Notes: generated by a model from the sequence alone, not told the origin. Shown: positions 1 to 7,085, counted from the first letter of the stretch. The stretch: DNA of 17,467 nucleotides from RGIG8745 sp045576655 (GCA_045576655.1 JAZNGW010000031.1:1-17467); one strand, 5' to 3'. Numbers and translations: made by a program.

Positions 1-20
1 TCTCTACGTCATGCGTTTTC

Positions 21-45
21 GGGTACCCGCGAGGGGTACCCCTAC
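21..45 (-). repeat. REP-like GTAG-headed hairpin, copy 1
   Basis: Read on the minus strand this 25-bp element begins GTAG, followed by two GGGTACCC arms separated by CTCGC. It matches copy 2 at 75-99 in 21 of 25 positions, in inverted orientation. A GTAG tetranucleotide at the foot of a hairpin is the hallmark of REP sequences handled by RAYT-type (Y1) transposases. That link is from family knowledge; no transposase is seen in this window. Confidence 0.6.
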
Positions 46-74
46 GGCAATGGGACGATGACGATAATTCGTGT

Positions 75-99
75 GTAGGGGCATCCCTTGCGGGTGCCC
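75..99 (+). repeat. REP-like GTAG-headed hairpin, copy 2
   Basis: This element begins GTAGGGG, forms a stem from GGGCA/TGCCC and CCC/GGG with one bulged T and loop TTGC, and ends in CCC. Compared with copy 1, position 8 (C versus T) and position 22 (G versus A) change together, which keeps the base pair. That suggests selection on the hairpin. The two copies face each other about 29 bp apart, like a paired REP unit. Confidence 0.6.
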
Positions 100-136
100 T
101 GTTCAGGAGTTCAGGAGTCATGAGTTAAGAAGTTAA

Positions 137-160
137 GTAGGAACGCAATGTATTGCGCCC
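137..160 (+). repeat. REP-like GTAG-headed hairpin, copy 3
   Basis: A third element starts with GTAGG, has a perfect 6-bp stem CGCAAT/ATTGCG around a 2-nt loop, and ends GCCC. Head, size and CCC tail match copies 1 and 2, but the stem sequence is unrelated. It could be a separate subfamily or a chance hairpin, so confidence is lower than for the first two. Confidence 0.45.
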
Positions 161-170
161 TTTTCGAACG

Positions 171-360
171 CCGATTTAACGGATTGGGCTGATTAACGCT
201 GATTTTGTATTTTATCCGCGACAATCTGTTCGATCAGTTTCATCCGCGTTCAAGAACACAAAACCGTGTCGTTCCGTGTTCTCAGCATGTTCCGTGCCTT
301 AAAATCAATAATCGGCGGCAATCTGCGGGATCTGCGGGAGGCAAAATCCGTGTTCTCCAT
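171..360. repeat. Degenerate intergenic repeat region
   Basis: No gene is supported here. The stretch 171-250 carries degenerate GATT/CGGATT words on the left and their inverted forms (ATCCGCG, AATCTG, GATCAG) on the right of a T-rich centre near 205-213. From 251 to 360 the words CCGTG-TTC and ATCTGCGGG recur, the latter twice in direct tandem near 321-338. This looks like multi-copy noncoding filler, but copy number cannot be judged from one window. Confidence 0.45.
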
Positions 361-417
361 AATAAATCACCCTTAATTCGCACTCAGAATAGTGTGATAC
401 CTTGCTGATAACTTCAT

Positions 418-501
418 ACTTAGACTAAGTTTATACAAACTTAGACTGAAAACGTACAAACTTAGACTGAGTTTGTACGAACTTAAGCTGAGTTTGGAAT
501 T
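418..501. repeat. Four tandem 21-bp repeat units
   Basis: The word ACTTAGACT (ACTTAAGCT in the last unit) starts at 418, 439, 460 and 481, an exact 21-bp period over 84 bp. Each unit contains an imperfect palindrome of the form ACTTAG-A-CTAAGT, perfect in unit 1. Units 2 and 3 also form an inverted repeat with 10-bp arms (453-462 and 470-479). The array lies downstream of the TPR gene. No spacers are present, so it is not a CRISPR array. Confidence 0.75.
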
Positions 502-519
502 CAGACGCAGGTATTGAAT

Positions 520-541
520 CTTCTGCAATACGCTGCAGAAG
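520..541 (-). terminator. Hairpin after the TPR gene, possible terminator
   Basis: A perfect 8-bp inverted repeat (CTTCTGCA/TGCAGAAG, 6-nt loop) lies 5 bp beyond the TPR stop codon. No T-tract follows it on the minus strand, so it is at best a weak intrinsic terminator or an mRNA 3'-end stabiliser. The repeat array further downstream may contribute. Confidence 0.35.
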
Positions 542-546
542 TGTTA

Positions 547-2076
547 CTACTCCCCACCCTCTTCTTCTGAATCGGAGGTTTGGTTACGGGAGAGGATACC
601 TACGATATGAGTATAGTAGTCCTGAGGTTCGATGCCTGGGAAGTTTTGCCCCATGATGTCGCGGAGTATCTCAGGGCATACTTCGACGGACTTGCGCAGA
701 CTGGCGAGAAACTTGACCGTGTCGCTCATCTGAAAATATGTATAGGTGAGATAAGCATAGGCATAAGGGGGCGGATTGTCTTCGGCAAGCACTCGCAAGA
801 AGAATTTGCTTGCCGCTTCAGGTTCGCCGGCATTGAGATAGCGCAATCCTGTGAGCAGCAGGGCTTGGTGGTGGTCGTAGTGATGTGTCACCGAATCAGT
901 AAAGGTCTGGAAGGCTTCGTCATGCTTGCCCATTGCAAGCAGAGCTGCACCTCTGGTCTGCATGAAATCGAAGTTATGCGGACTTACCGTCAATGCTTTA
1001 TCTGCCAGTTGAAGTGCCTTGTCGTAAGTACCCAGTAATAGATGGCATTCGGCCATTTCGTAGCAGTTGTTTGCGTAATAGTCGGGCTGGTCAGCCGACA
1101 CAACTCCTTCGTTCCATGCCTCGGCTGTGATGAGATAAGGTTTAGCCTCATCATAGCGCTCAAGACGGACAAGGCAGGATGCTATGAAGAGGTCGGGCGA
1201 ATCTGCCCCGCACAATTTATACTTTTGGAACGTGGCAAGGGCGGCTTCGAAGTTTGCCTGGGCATAGAAGGCATGTGCTTTGGTGAAGAGTGAGAAACAG
1301 TCGTCGGGATTGACTGCCAGGGCGTATTCGGCTGAATCGACCGCTTCAGAATACTTGCCGTTGGTATACTGTGCGGCGGCAAGCACCGCCCATCCTCCTT
1401 CAAGGTAAGGATCGGTGTCGAGCATCAAGGTGTAGAGTTTCTCGCAGAGAACGGGGAGGTTTTCGATACGGCACACTTCAGCCACGCTAAGGTCTATTTC
1501 GCTATTGCCCAAAGGTCCTTCTGCAGAAAAGACTGTGATATACTCATCTATCCACTGTATAAGCATTTGGCGACGCAAGTCTTCATCGTGAACAAACTCG
1601 CGCACGGAGGTGAGGATGTGCAGGTAGTTATCGCGCCGGATCTCGCCCGCATCCTTTAAGGAACTATCGTTGCGCAGTTCTTCCTCTTCGCGCTTAATCC
1701 ATTGGCGGAAAAGGCGGCCAGCCTCGATATAGTTTGCATAATGGGCAAGTTGGAGCTGTGCCGACACGTAGTAATAGTCGTTGTTGAGTGTTGGGTTATC
1801 AAGAGTGCGCATAATGTCTTCCGCCAATTTATAATTATACTTGCACACATGAATACCTGCAAGCATAAGTTTAAGGCGGTCACTATCGGGGTGCTGTCTT
1901 AATCCTTCGGCAAGCACCTCTAAGGCTTCGTCCATGCTGACAAAATCGACATAGTAGTCGGTTAGGTCGACAAAGTCGTCAACATCAAAATACCTTGAAA
2001 CGGAGAGTTTCAAGGTATCTTGGTATTCGGCAAGCAGACGCTTGAACTCGGATGAATCAAAATAGTCGTTGCGCAT
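547..2076 (-). CDS. TPR-repeat protein, cytoplasmic
   Basis: This 509-residue protein consists largely of tetratricopeptide-like helical pairs. The clearest lie at about residues 225-258, 259-292, 336-368, 369-402 and 403-436, with A/G and aromatic residues at typical TPR positions and the W/Y-x-A-x-A-E-A-L pattern. Further degenerate repeats probably cover 45-120. The tail is acidic (SDSEEEGGE). No signal peptide or membrane segment is visible, so it should be cytoplasmic and act as a protein-binding scaffold. The ATG at 2076 lies 22 bp after the glnS stop on the same strand, so the two are probably one transcript. Partner and function are unknown. The TPR fold is confident; the exact repeat count is not. 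Confidence 0.85.
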   Translation of the reverse strand: MRNDYFDSSEFKRLLAEYQDTLKLSVSRYFDVDDFVDLTDYYVDFVSMDEALEVLAEGLRQHPDSDRLKLMLAGIHVCKYNYKLAEDIMRTLDNPTLNNDYYYVSAQLQLAHYANYIEAGRLFRQWIKREEEELRNDSSLKDAGEIRRDNYLHILTSVREFVHDEDLRRQMLIQWIDEYITVFSAEGPLGNSEIDLSVAEVCRIENLPVLCEKLYTLMLDTDPYLEGGWAVLAAAQYTNGKYSEAVDSAEYALAVNPDDCFSLFTKAHAFYAQANFEAALATFQKYKLCGADSPDLFIASCLVRLERYDEAKPYLITAEAWNEGVVSADQPDYYANNCYEMAECHLLLGTYDKALQLADKALTVSPHNFDFMQTRGAALLAMGKHDEAFQTFTDSVTHHYDHHQALLLTGLRYLNAGEPEAASKFFLRVLAEDNPPPYAYAYLTYTYFQMSDTVKFLASLRKSVEVCPEILRDIMGQNFPGIEPQDYYTHIVGILSRNQTSDSEEEGGE

Positions 2077-2098
2077 CGTTCAATATATGGCGTTCTGT

Positions 2099-3793
2099 TT
2101 ATTTCTTAGCCTTTGCCCAGTTGTCGCGCAAACCGACTGTGCGGTTGAACACGAGGTGGTCTGGGGTGCTGTCCTTGTCGAGGGTGAAATATCCCAAACG
2201 CTGGAACTGGAGATAATCGAGAGGTTTGAACTCCTGGAGATACTTCTCGACGTAGCAATTCTGGCGTACCTCGAGCGAACCAGGGTTAAGGAGTTCACGG
2301 AAGTCGCGCTCGTCGGCTGACGGATTCTCAACCATAAACAGGCGGTCGTAGAGGCGCACTTCGGCAGGAACGCAGTGATTACGGCTCAACCAGTGGAGAG
2401 TAGCCTTAACCTTGCGGTTTGCGTCAGGCATTCCGCTCTTGGTATTAGCGTCGTATTCGCAGAAAATCTCTTCCACTTCACCTGCTTCATTCTTCTTGAT
2501 TCCTGTACACTTAACGATATATGCATTCTTGAGGCGCACCTCGCGTCCTACGCTAAGGCGGAAGAAGTTCTTAGGAGCATCTTCCATGAAATCCTCGCGC
2601 TCAATCCAAAGTTCACGGCTGAACTCAATCTGATGAGTCTTGCTCTGTGGATCTTCTGGATTGTCGATAGCATCCATAACCTCAACCTGTCCTTCTGGAT
2701 AGTTTGTTATGGTGAGTTTCACTGGGTTGATTACTGCGCTCACACGTGTGGCACGTGCATTAAGGTCTTCACGTACAGCTGCTTCAAGGAGCGCAAAGTC
2801 ATTGAGAGCGTTAAACTTAGTGTAACCTATCATATCAATGAACTTACGGATTGACTCAGGGCTGTATCCTCTGCGACGGAATCCGCAAATAGTAGGCATT
2901 CGTGGATCGTCCCATCCGTTGACGAGTCCTTCCTTAACGAGAGCGAGGAGCTTGCGCTTGCTCATGACTGTGTATGTGAGGTTAAGGCGGTTAAACTCGA
3001 TCTGACGTGGACGATGGTCTCCAAGATCCTTGCCCTCCTTCAACTCGTCGATGAAGAGATTGTAGAGCGGGCGATGCACCTCAAACTCAAGCGTACAGAT
3101 GGAGTGAGTGACTCCCTCGAAGTAGTCGCTCTGTCCGTGCGCAAAGTCATACATCGGATATGCGTTCCACTTTGTGCCGGTGCGATGGTGTGGAGTCTTA
3201 ATTATGCGATAGATAATAGGGTCGCGGAAGTGCATGTTCGAGTTAGCCATGTCAATCTTGGCACGGAGAACCATGGAACCCTCAGGAAGTTCACCACTAT
3301 TCATCTTTTCAAAGAGAGCGAGGCTCTCCTCTACAGGACGGTCGCGATAAGGGCTGTTTGTTCCAGGCTGCGTAGGCGTACCTTTCTGCTCCTCTATCTG
3401 CTCGCGAGTCTGCTCGTCGACATAAGCCTTGCCCTCTTTGATGAGGCGAACGGCAAACTGCCACAACTGGTCGAAATAGTCGGATGCATAATACACGTTG
3501 CCCCACTGGAAACCGAGCCACTTGATGTCTTCCATGATAGAGTCAACATACTCGGTATCTTCCTTTGACGGATTTGTATCATCGAAACGGAGATTGCACA
3601 CCCCGCCGTGACGCGCAGCAATACCGAAGTCGATACAGATAGCCTTGGCATGACCAATGTGAAGATAGCCGTTTGGTTCAGGCGGGAATCGAGTCTGCAC
3701 TCTACCGTCGTTCTTACCCTCGGCCAAATCCTTATTTACGGCCTCTTCTACGAAATTCAAATACTCGTATTTTCCTTCTTCAGGCTTTTCCAT
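2099..3793 (-). CDS. glnS: Glutamine-tRNA ligase (GlnRS)
   Basis: This cytoplasmic class I aminoacyl-tRNA synthetase charges tRNA-Gln with glutamine using ATP. The 564-residue length fits the family (about 550 in E. coli). The Rossmann-fold signature PEPNGYLHIGH is at residues 38-48, with HIGH at 45-48, and the KMSKS-type loop reads MSKRK at 277-281. Other hallmarks are RFDDTNP near 69 and NGWDDPRMPT near 292. The C-terminal half is the two-barrel anticodon-binding region. A direct GlnRS implies that glutaminylation need not go through the Glu-tRNA amidotransferase route. The ATG at 3793 follows an A-rich leader and a Bacteroidota-type promoter. The TPR gene follows 22 bp downstream. Confidence 0.98.
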   Translation of the reverse strand: MEKPEEGKYEYLNFVEEAVNKDLAEGKNDGRVQTRFPPEPNGYLHIGHAKAICIDFGIAARHGGVCNLRFDDTNPSKEDTEYVDSIMEDIKWLGFQWGNVYYASDYFDQLWQFAVRLIKEGKAYVDEQTREQIEEQKGTPTQPGTNSPYRDRPVEESLALFEKMNSGELPEGSMVLRAKIDMANSNMHFRDPIIYRIIKTPHHRTGTKWNAYPMYDFAHGQSDYFEGVTHSICTLEFEVHRPLYNLFIDELKEGKDLGDHRPRQIEFNRLNLTYTVMSKRKLLALVKEGLVNGWDDPRMPTICGFRRRGYSPESIRKFIDMIGYTKFNALNDFALLEAAVREDLNARATRVSAVINPVKLTITNYPEGQVEVMDAIDNPEDPQSKTHQIEFSRELWIEREDFMEDAPKNFFRLSVGREVRLKNAYIVKCTGIKKNEAGEVEEIFCEYDANTKSGMPDANRKVKATLHWLSRNHCVPAEVRLYDRLFMVENPSADERDFRELLNPGSLEVRQNCYVEKYLQEFKPLDYLQFQRLGYFTLDKDSTPDHLVFNRTVGLRDNWAKAKK

Positions 3794-3840
3794 AATGTAA
3801 CTATATGTTTTGTTTGTTTTTATCTGCTAATTCTAACTTG

Positions 3841-3871
3841 CAAAATTAGTTTTTTTTCATGAGTTCCCAAC
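3841..3871 (-). promoter_or_regulatory. Promoter of glnS-TPR transcript
   Basis: On the minus strand a TAATTTTG box (3841-3848) fits the Bacteroidota -7 consensus TAnnTTTG. A GTTG (3868-3871), three of four matches to the -33 TTTG, lies 19 bp upstream. Transcription would start near 3834, leaving a leader of about 40 nt before glnS. Confidence 0.6.
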
Positions 3872-3918
3872 AGATTGCAGCCACAAAATACGCTCTATTA
3901 GCGCCCAAAAAACAACAG

Positions 3919-3950
3919 AAGAGCCCTCAAAACTAATTTCGAGGGCTCTT
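3919..3950 (-). terminator. Terminator of the lacI-type gene
   Basis: A perfect 10-bp inverted repeat, AAGAGCCCTC/GAGGGCTCTT, with a 12-nt loop lies 20 bp past the stop of the regulator. On the minus strand a T6 run follows after a 5-nt gap; on the plus strand the stem runs directly into T residues, so the hairpin could work in both directions. It separates the regulator from the glnS promoter. Confidence 0.7.
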
Positions 3951-3970
3951 TTTATTGTTTTCGTACAATT

Positions 3971-5041
3971 TTAGTCTTCATAATAGTCAATATTCTCCTT
4001 TGTGAGAAGTTCGATTGACACATAATGGTCGCGAGTCAACTTAGAACGAAGTACGCAGGCGTTAAATAGGCTGCGGAAGCTGTTCAGCCCTTGCTTATGA
4101 GGGTGCTGCGCAATGAGGAAGTCTACAAATCCGTCCTTCACGCAACGCACATTGGCCTCGAGCATATCGTAACCAAGCAGTGTGACGTGGGGATGCCCAG
4201 GCATTTCCGCACGCAAGAAATCGCCAATAAGATGGATGGATGAATTAAAAGACACTCCAAGACGCACATCCTGATTCTCAGCAAAGGCCTTGCGCATGAT
4301 TTCACGCATGCCCTGCTTGTCGTAAGCATAAAGGTTGACATCCACAATCTCGCACTTTGGGCAGTTGTCCGCCAAATACTGGCGAAAACCTCTTTCACGG
4401 TTCAACTGCTGACGGCTCGCCACCCTGCCCTCTCCAAGAATCTTGAAGATGAATATGCGCTGAGGCACACCGCCCGAAGCAAGCATCATAATGCGTGCAG
4501 AAAATTCGCCGCTACGCTTAGAGTCTTGGCCATAAAAAGTGACAGGGTTAAACTCAGGCCAGTTTGAGTCGATCAGCGAATATGGAATGGACTCCGCCTC
4601 GAGCGCACCTACAAACTCTGTCATAATGCGCTGTTGGAAGATCGGAGCTATAATTACGGCAAAAGGATTCGTTGCGAGCAGAGCACGATATTCCTCTACA
4701 AAGGATTCGTCATTAAACGGGTCGTAGTGGAATATCTTAAAAGCGATCTTGAAATCGGAAAAGCGAGTAACTCCATCACGCAAACCTTTCTCAACACGAG
4801 CCCAATAGCTGTCGGCCTCATGCATAGGCAATATGGCAGCAAAGTAATATGTTTTGTTGCTTGCCAAAGCACTTGCATAATGGTTAGGCACATAGTTGAT
4901 TTCTTCAAGCACTTTCTGCACCTTCTCATAACTGAGTTTTGACACGTTTGTACGCCCGTGGATAACGCGGTCGACCGTACCAACCGACACACCTGCACGT
5001 TCAGCAATATCCTTAATTCTGATTTTACTCTGAACTTCCAT
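3971..5041 (-). CDS. LacI-family transcriptional regulator
   Basis: A 356-residue DNA-binding repressor or activator. The N-terminal helix-turn-helix occupies about residues 9-28, with the recognition segment VSVGTVDRVIHGR; TVDR in place of the usual TVSR is common in Bacteroidota members. A hinge-helix segment PNHYASALAS follows at 52-61. Residues from about 65 to the end form a periplasmic-binding-protein-like sugar sensor domain. The ATG at 5041 was chosen over the preceding TTG at 5044; it leaves 45 nt between the promoter core and the start codon, the same as in the divergent kdgK. Divergent placement next to kdgK-eda suggests that it controls those genes and itself, with KDG or a related uronate product as effector. 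The effector is inference. Confidence 0.93.
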   Translation of the reverse strand: MEVQSKIRIKDIAERAGVSVGTVDRVIHGRTNVSKLSYEKVQKVLEEINYVPNHYASALASNKTYYFAAILPMHEADSYWARVEKGLRDGVTRFSDFKIAFKIFHYDPFNDESFVEEYRALLATNPFAVIIAPIFQQRIMTEFVGALEAESIPYSLIDSNWPEFNPVTFYGQDSKRSGEFSARIMMLASGGVPQRIFIFKILGEGRVASRQQLNRERGFRQYLADNCPKCEIVDVNLYAYDKQGMREIMRKAFAENQDVRLGVSFNSSIHLIGDFLRAEMPGHPHVTLLGYDMLEANVRCVKDGFVDFLIAQHPHKQGLNSFRSLFNACVLRSKLTRDHYVSIELLTKENIDYYED

Positions 5042-5086
5042 CAAACAAAAACTTTACCTTGAATTTATCCTTTTACCTTAATGCTA

Positions 5087-5110
5087 ATCTCTGCAAAGTT
5101 AAGATTTTTT
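5087..5110 (-). promoter_or_regulatory. Promoter core of the lacI-type gene
   Basis: On the minus strand this contains an A6TC run, then TAACTTTG (5094-5101), a perfect fit to the Bacteroidota -7 box TAnnTTTG, then CAGAGAT. No clear TTTG is present at -33; TTTTTATC lies at 5122-5129 instead. The 24-bp core matches the kdgK core at 5199-5222 in 21 positions, inverted. Confidence 0.65.
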
Positions 5111-5198
5111 CACCAATACCGGATAAAAATAAAACATCAAAATGCACACACTGCTTCTTTTCGTCATTTGCTCAAGGCTTTTTATCGATTTTACAAAC

Positions 5199-5222
5199 AA
5201 AAAATCCTATATTTGCAGAGAT
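5199..5222 (+). promoter_or_regulatory. Promoter core of kdgK-eda
   Basis: The core has an A6TC run, then TATATTTG (5208-5215) as the -7 box and CAGAGAT just after it. The expected start is near 5222. As at the lacI promoter, a TTTTTATC word (5179-5186) occupies the upstream region instead of a good TTTG -33 box, which may mean weak basal promoters that need control. Confidence 0.65.
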
Positions 5223-5226
5223 ATAC

Positions 5227-5239
5227 ATGCACTGTGCAT
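5227..5239 (+). promoter_or_regulatory. Palindrome, candidate operator for kdgK-eda
   Basis: ATGCAC-T-GTGCAT is a perfect 13-bp palindrome with an odd centre, placed a few bases after the predicted transcription start of kdgK. Position and symmetry suit a dimeric repressor such as the neighbouring LacI-type protein. No second copy is seen at the lacI promoter, so autoregulation through the same site would depend on distance or looping. Binding is inference. Confidence 0.5.
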
Positions 5240-5267
5240 AACGAAATTACTAATAAACAAAATAGAA

Positions 5268-6290
5268 ATGGCTAAAATCGTAACAATGGGCGAGATTATG
5301 CTCCGCCTTTCACCTGAAGGAAATTATCGTTTTGTTCAAACAGACAAGTTTAACATCATTCCTGGCGGCGGCGAGGCAAACGTTGCCATCAGTTGTGCAA
5401 ACTACGGACACGACTGCTTGTTTGTGAGCAAGCTTCCTAAACATGAAATCGGACAAATTGCTGTCAACGCAATGCGCAAGTACGGAGTAAATACAGACCA
5501 CATAGCACGTGGCGGAGAGCGCATCGGACTCTACTATGCTGAAACAGGTGCGTCAATGCGTGCTTCAAAGGTTATCTACGACCGCGCTAACTCAGCCATC
5601 GCCGAGGCAAAACCTGAAGACTTCGATTTCGATAAGATTTTCGAAGGAGCCGACTGGTTCCACTGGTCTGGCATTACACCTGCCATAAGCGACGCGAGCG
5701 CAGAATGCCTCCGTCAGGCTTGTATCGCAGCTAAGAAGCATGGAGTGACTATAAGTGTTGACCTCAACTTCAGAAAGAAACTTTGGACTAGCGAAAAGGC
5801 CATATCAGTAATGCGTCCACTCATGCAATATGTTGACGTTTGCATAGGCAATGAAGAGGATGCCGAACTCTGCCTCGGATTCAAACCAGACGCAGATGTT
5901 GAAGGTGGTGTAACCGATGCTGCAGGCTATGAAGGCATCTTTAAGGCCATGAAGGAAGAGTTCGGATTCAAATACGTTGTTTCCACTCTCCGCGAAAGCT
6001 TCAGCGCTACTCATAACGGATGGAAGGCTCTTATCTACGACGGCAAAGAGTTCTACCAGTCAAAGCGTTACGACATCAACCCTATCATTGACCGTGTAGG
6101 TGGTGGCGACTCTTTCTCTGGCGGTCTTATCCATGGACTCCTCACAAAACCTACTCAAGGCGAAGCTCTTGAGTTTGCCGTTGCTGCATCAGCACTCAAG
6201 CACACTATACCTGGCGACTTCAACCTTGTATCTGTCGAGGAAGTTGAGGCTCTTGCTGGAGGTAATGCTAACGGACGAGTACAGAGATAA
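5268..6290 (+). CDS. kdgK: 2-dehydro-3-deoxygluconokinase (KDG kinase)
   Basis: This PfkB-family (ribokinase-like) sugar kinase phosphorylates 2-keto-3-deoxygluconate to KDPG with ATP in the cytoplasm. Its 340 residues show the N-terminal family motif GGGEANVAIS at 33-42. The stretch GLYYAETGASMRAS at 87-100, followed by YDRANSA, is typical of KDG kinases. The C-terminal signature DRVGGGDSF at 275-283 has the predicted catalytic base Asp281. An in-frame ATG exists 126 bp upstream, but it lies before the predicted promoter and adds a tail without family resemblance, so the ATG at 5268 (MAKIVTMGE) was chosen. The aldolase gene follows 40 bp downstream, forming an operon. Regulation probably involves the divergent LacI-type protein. 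Confidence 0.93.
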   Translation: MAKIVTMGEIMLRLSPEGNYRFVQTDKFNIIPGGGEANVAISCANYGHDCLFVSKLPKHEIGQIAVNAMRKYGVNTDHIARGGERIGLYYAETGASMRASKVIYDRANSAIAEAKPEDFDFDKIFEGADWFHWSGITPAISDASAECLRQACIAAKKHGVTISVDLNFRKKLWTSEKAISVMRPLMQYVDVCIGNEEDAELCLGFKPDADVEGGVTDAAGYEGIFKAMKEEFGFKYVVSTLRESFSATHNGWKALIYDGKEFYQSKRYDINPIIDRVGGGDSFSGGLIHGLLTKPTQGEALEFAVAASALKHTIPGDFNLVSVEEVEALAGGNANGRVQR

Positions 6291-6330
6291 AACGAAATAG
6301 AGAAACACAAACTTTTAAATCAAAAGAACA

Positions 6331-6999
6331 TTGGCTAAATTCGATAAACTTGCCGTAATGGCAAAAATAGGTGAAACAGGCATGGTTCCTGTATTCTACC
6401 ACAAAGATGCAGAAGTAGCAAAGAAAGTCATCAAGGCATGCTATGACGGAGGCGTGCGCGCATTTGAGTTCACCAATCGTGGCGACTTCGCTCATGAAGT
6501 CTTCGCAGAGTGCGTAAAGTTCGCTGCAAAGGAATGTCCGGAACTCGCTCTCGGAGTTGGTTCCATCGTTGACGCACCTACTGCAGCGCTTTATCTACAA
6601 TTAGGAGCATGCTTCATCGTAGGTCCGCTCTTCAACCCTGACATCGCACCAGTATGCAACCGCCGTCTCGTACCTTACTGCCCAGGATGCGGCACCGTAA
6701 GCGAAGTGGGCAAGGCGCAGGAACTGGGATGCGACCTCACCAAGGTCTTCCCTGGAGATGTATACGGACCAAACTTCATCAAGGGTCTCAAGGCACCAAT
6801 GCCGTGGGCCAAGATTATGGTCACAGGCGGAGTAGCCCCTACCGAAGAGAGCATCACCTCATGGTTCAAGGCAGGAGTTTACTGCGTTGGCATGGGTAGC
6901 AAACTCTTCCCTAACGACAAGGTCGCTGCTGAAGACTGGGCATACGTAACAAATATGTGCCGCACTTGCCTCGATTATATCAAAAAGGCTAGAGGATAA
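6331..6999 (+). CDS. eda: KDPG/KHG aldolase, TTG start
   Basis: Class I aldolase that splits 2-keto-3-deoxy-6-phosphogluconate into pyruvate and glyceraldehyde-3-phosphate; some members also cleave 4-hydroxy-2-oxoglutarate. The 222 residues form a TIM barrel. The predicted catalytic Glu47 lies in AFEFTNR, and the Schiff-base lysine is Lys138 in TKVFPGD. A phosphate-binding VTGGV segment is at 164-168. An in-frame stop closes the frame 15 bp upstream, and the only start that keeps the N-terminal helix is TTG at 6331 (TTG-GCT-AAA, like the ATG-GCT-AAA of kdgK). The alternative ATG at 6358 would lose nine residues. It is co-transcribed with kdgK, and together they complete the lower half of KDG catabolism. 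Confidence 0.93.
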   Translation: MAKFDKLAVMAKIGETGMVPVFYHKDAEVAKKVIKACYDGGVRAFEFTNRGDFAHEVFAECVKFAAKECPELALGVGSIVDAPTAALYLQLGACFIVGPLFNPDIAPVCNRRLVPYCPGCGTVSEVGKAQELGCDLTKVFPGDVYGPNFIKGLKAPMPWAKIMVTGGVAPTEESITSWFKAGVYCVGMGSKLFPNDKVAAEDWAYVTNMCRTCLDYIKKARG

Positions 7000-7023
7000 G
7001 GGGACAATCTTTTCACATACTAC

Positions 7024-7056
7024 AAACGGGGGAATCCTTAAGGACTTCCCCCGTTT
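7024..7056 (+). terminator. Terminator of kdgK-eda
   Basis: A perfect 11-bp stem AAACGGGGGAA/TTCCCCCGTTT is closed by an 11-nt loop that itself contains the palindrome TCCTTAAGGA. It is followed by TCTATTT, 24 bp past the aldolase stop. It separates the operon from the GH43 gene. Confidence 0.85.
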
Positions 7057-7077
7057 TCTATTTGTGAAACTTTTCGC

Positions 7078-7085
7078 TATATTTG
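7078..7085 (+). promoter_or_regulatory. -7 box of the GH43 gene
   Basis: TATATTTG fits the Bacteroidota -7 consensus and lies 34 bp before the start codon. The -33 region holds only T-rich sequence within the 3' arm of the eda terminator, so the upstream element is weak. Confidence 0.5.

Noticed and set aside
205..408. 67-codon open frame on the plus strand
   Set aside because: It runs through degenerate intergenic repeats, has no family resemblance, and its composition follows the repeat words.
418..501. Tandem repeats as a CRISPR array
   Set aside because: The units abut directly with a 21-bp period; there are no unique spacers and no cas genes.
580..1038. Open frame opposite the TPR gene, and similar long antisense frames over glnS, subunit A and subunit B
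   Set aside because: They are shadows of well-supported genes on the other strand, without recognisable motifs or starts.
5142..5267. Upstream in-frame ATG extending kdgK by 42 residues
   Set aside because: It starts before the predicted promoter core, and the added residues have no match to the start of PfkB kinases, which normally begin near MAKIVTMGE.
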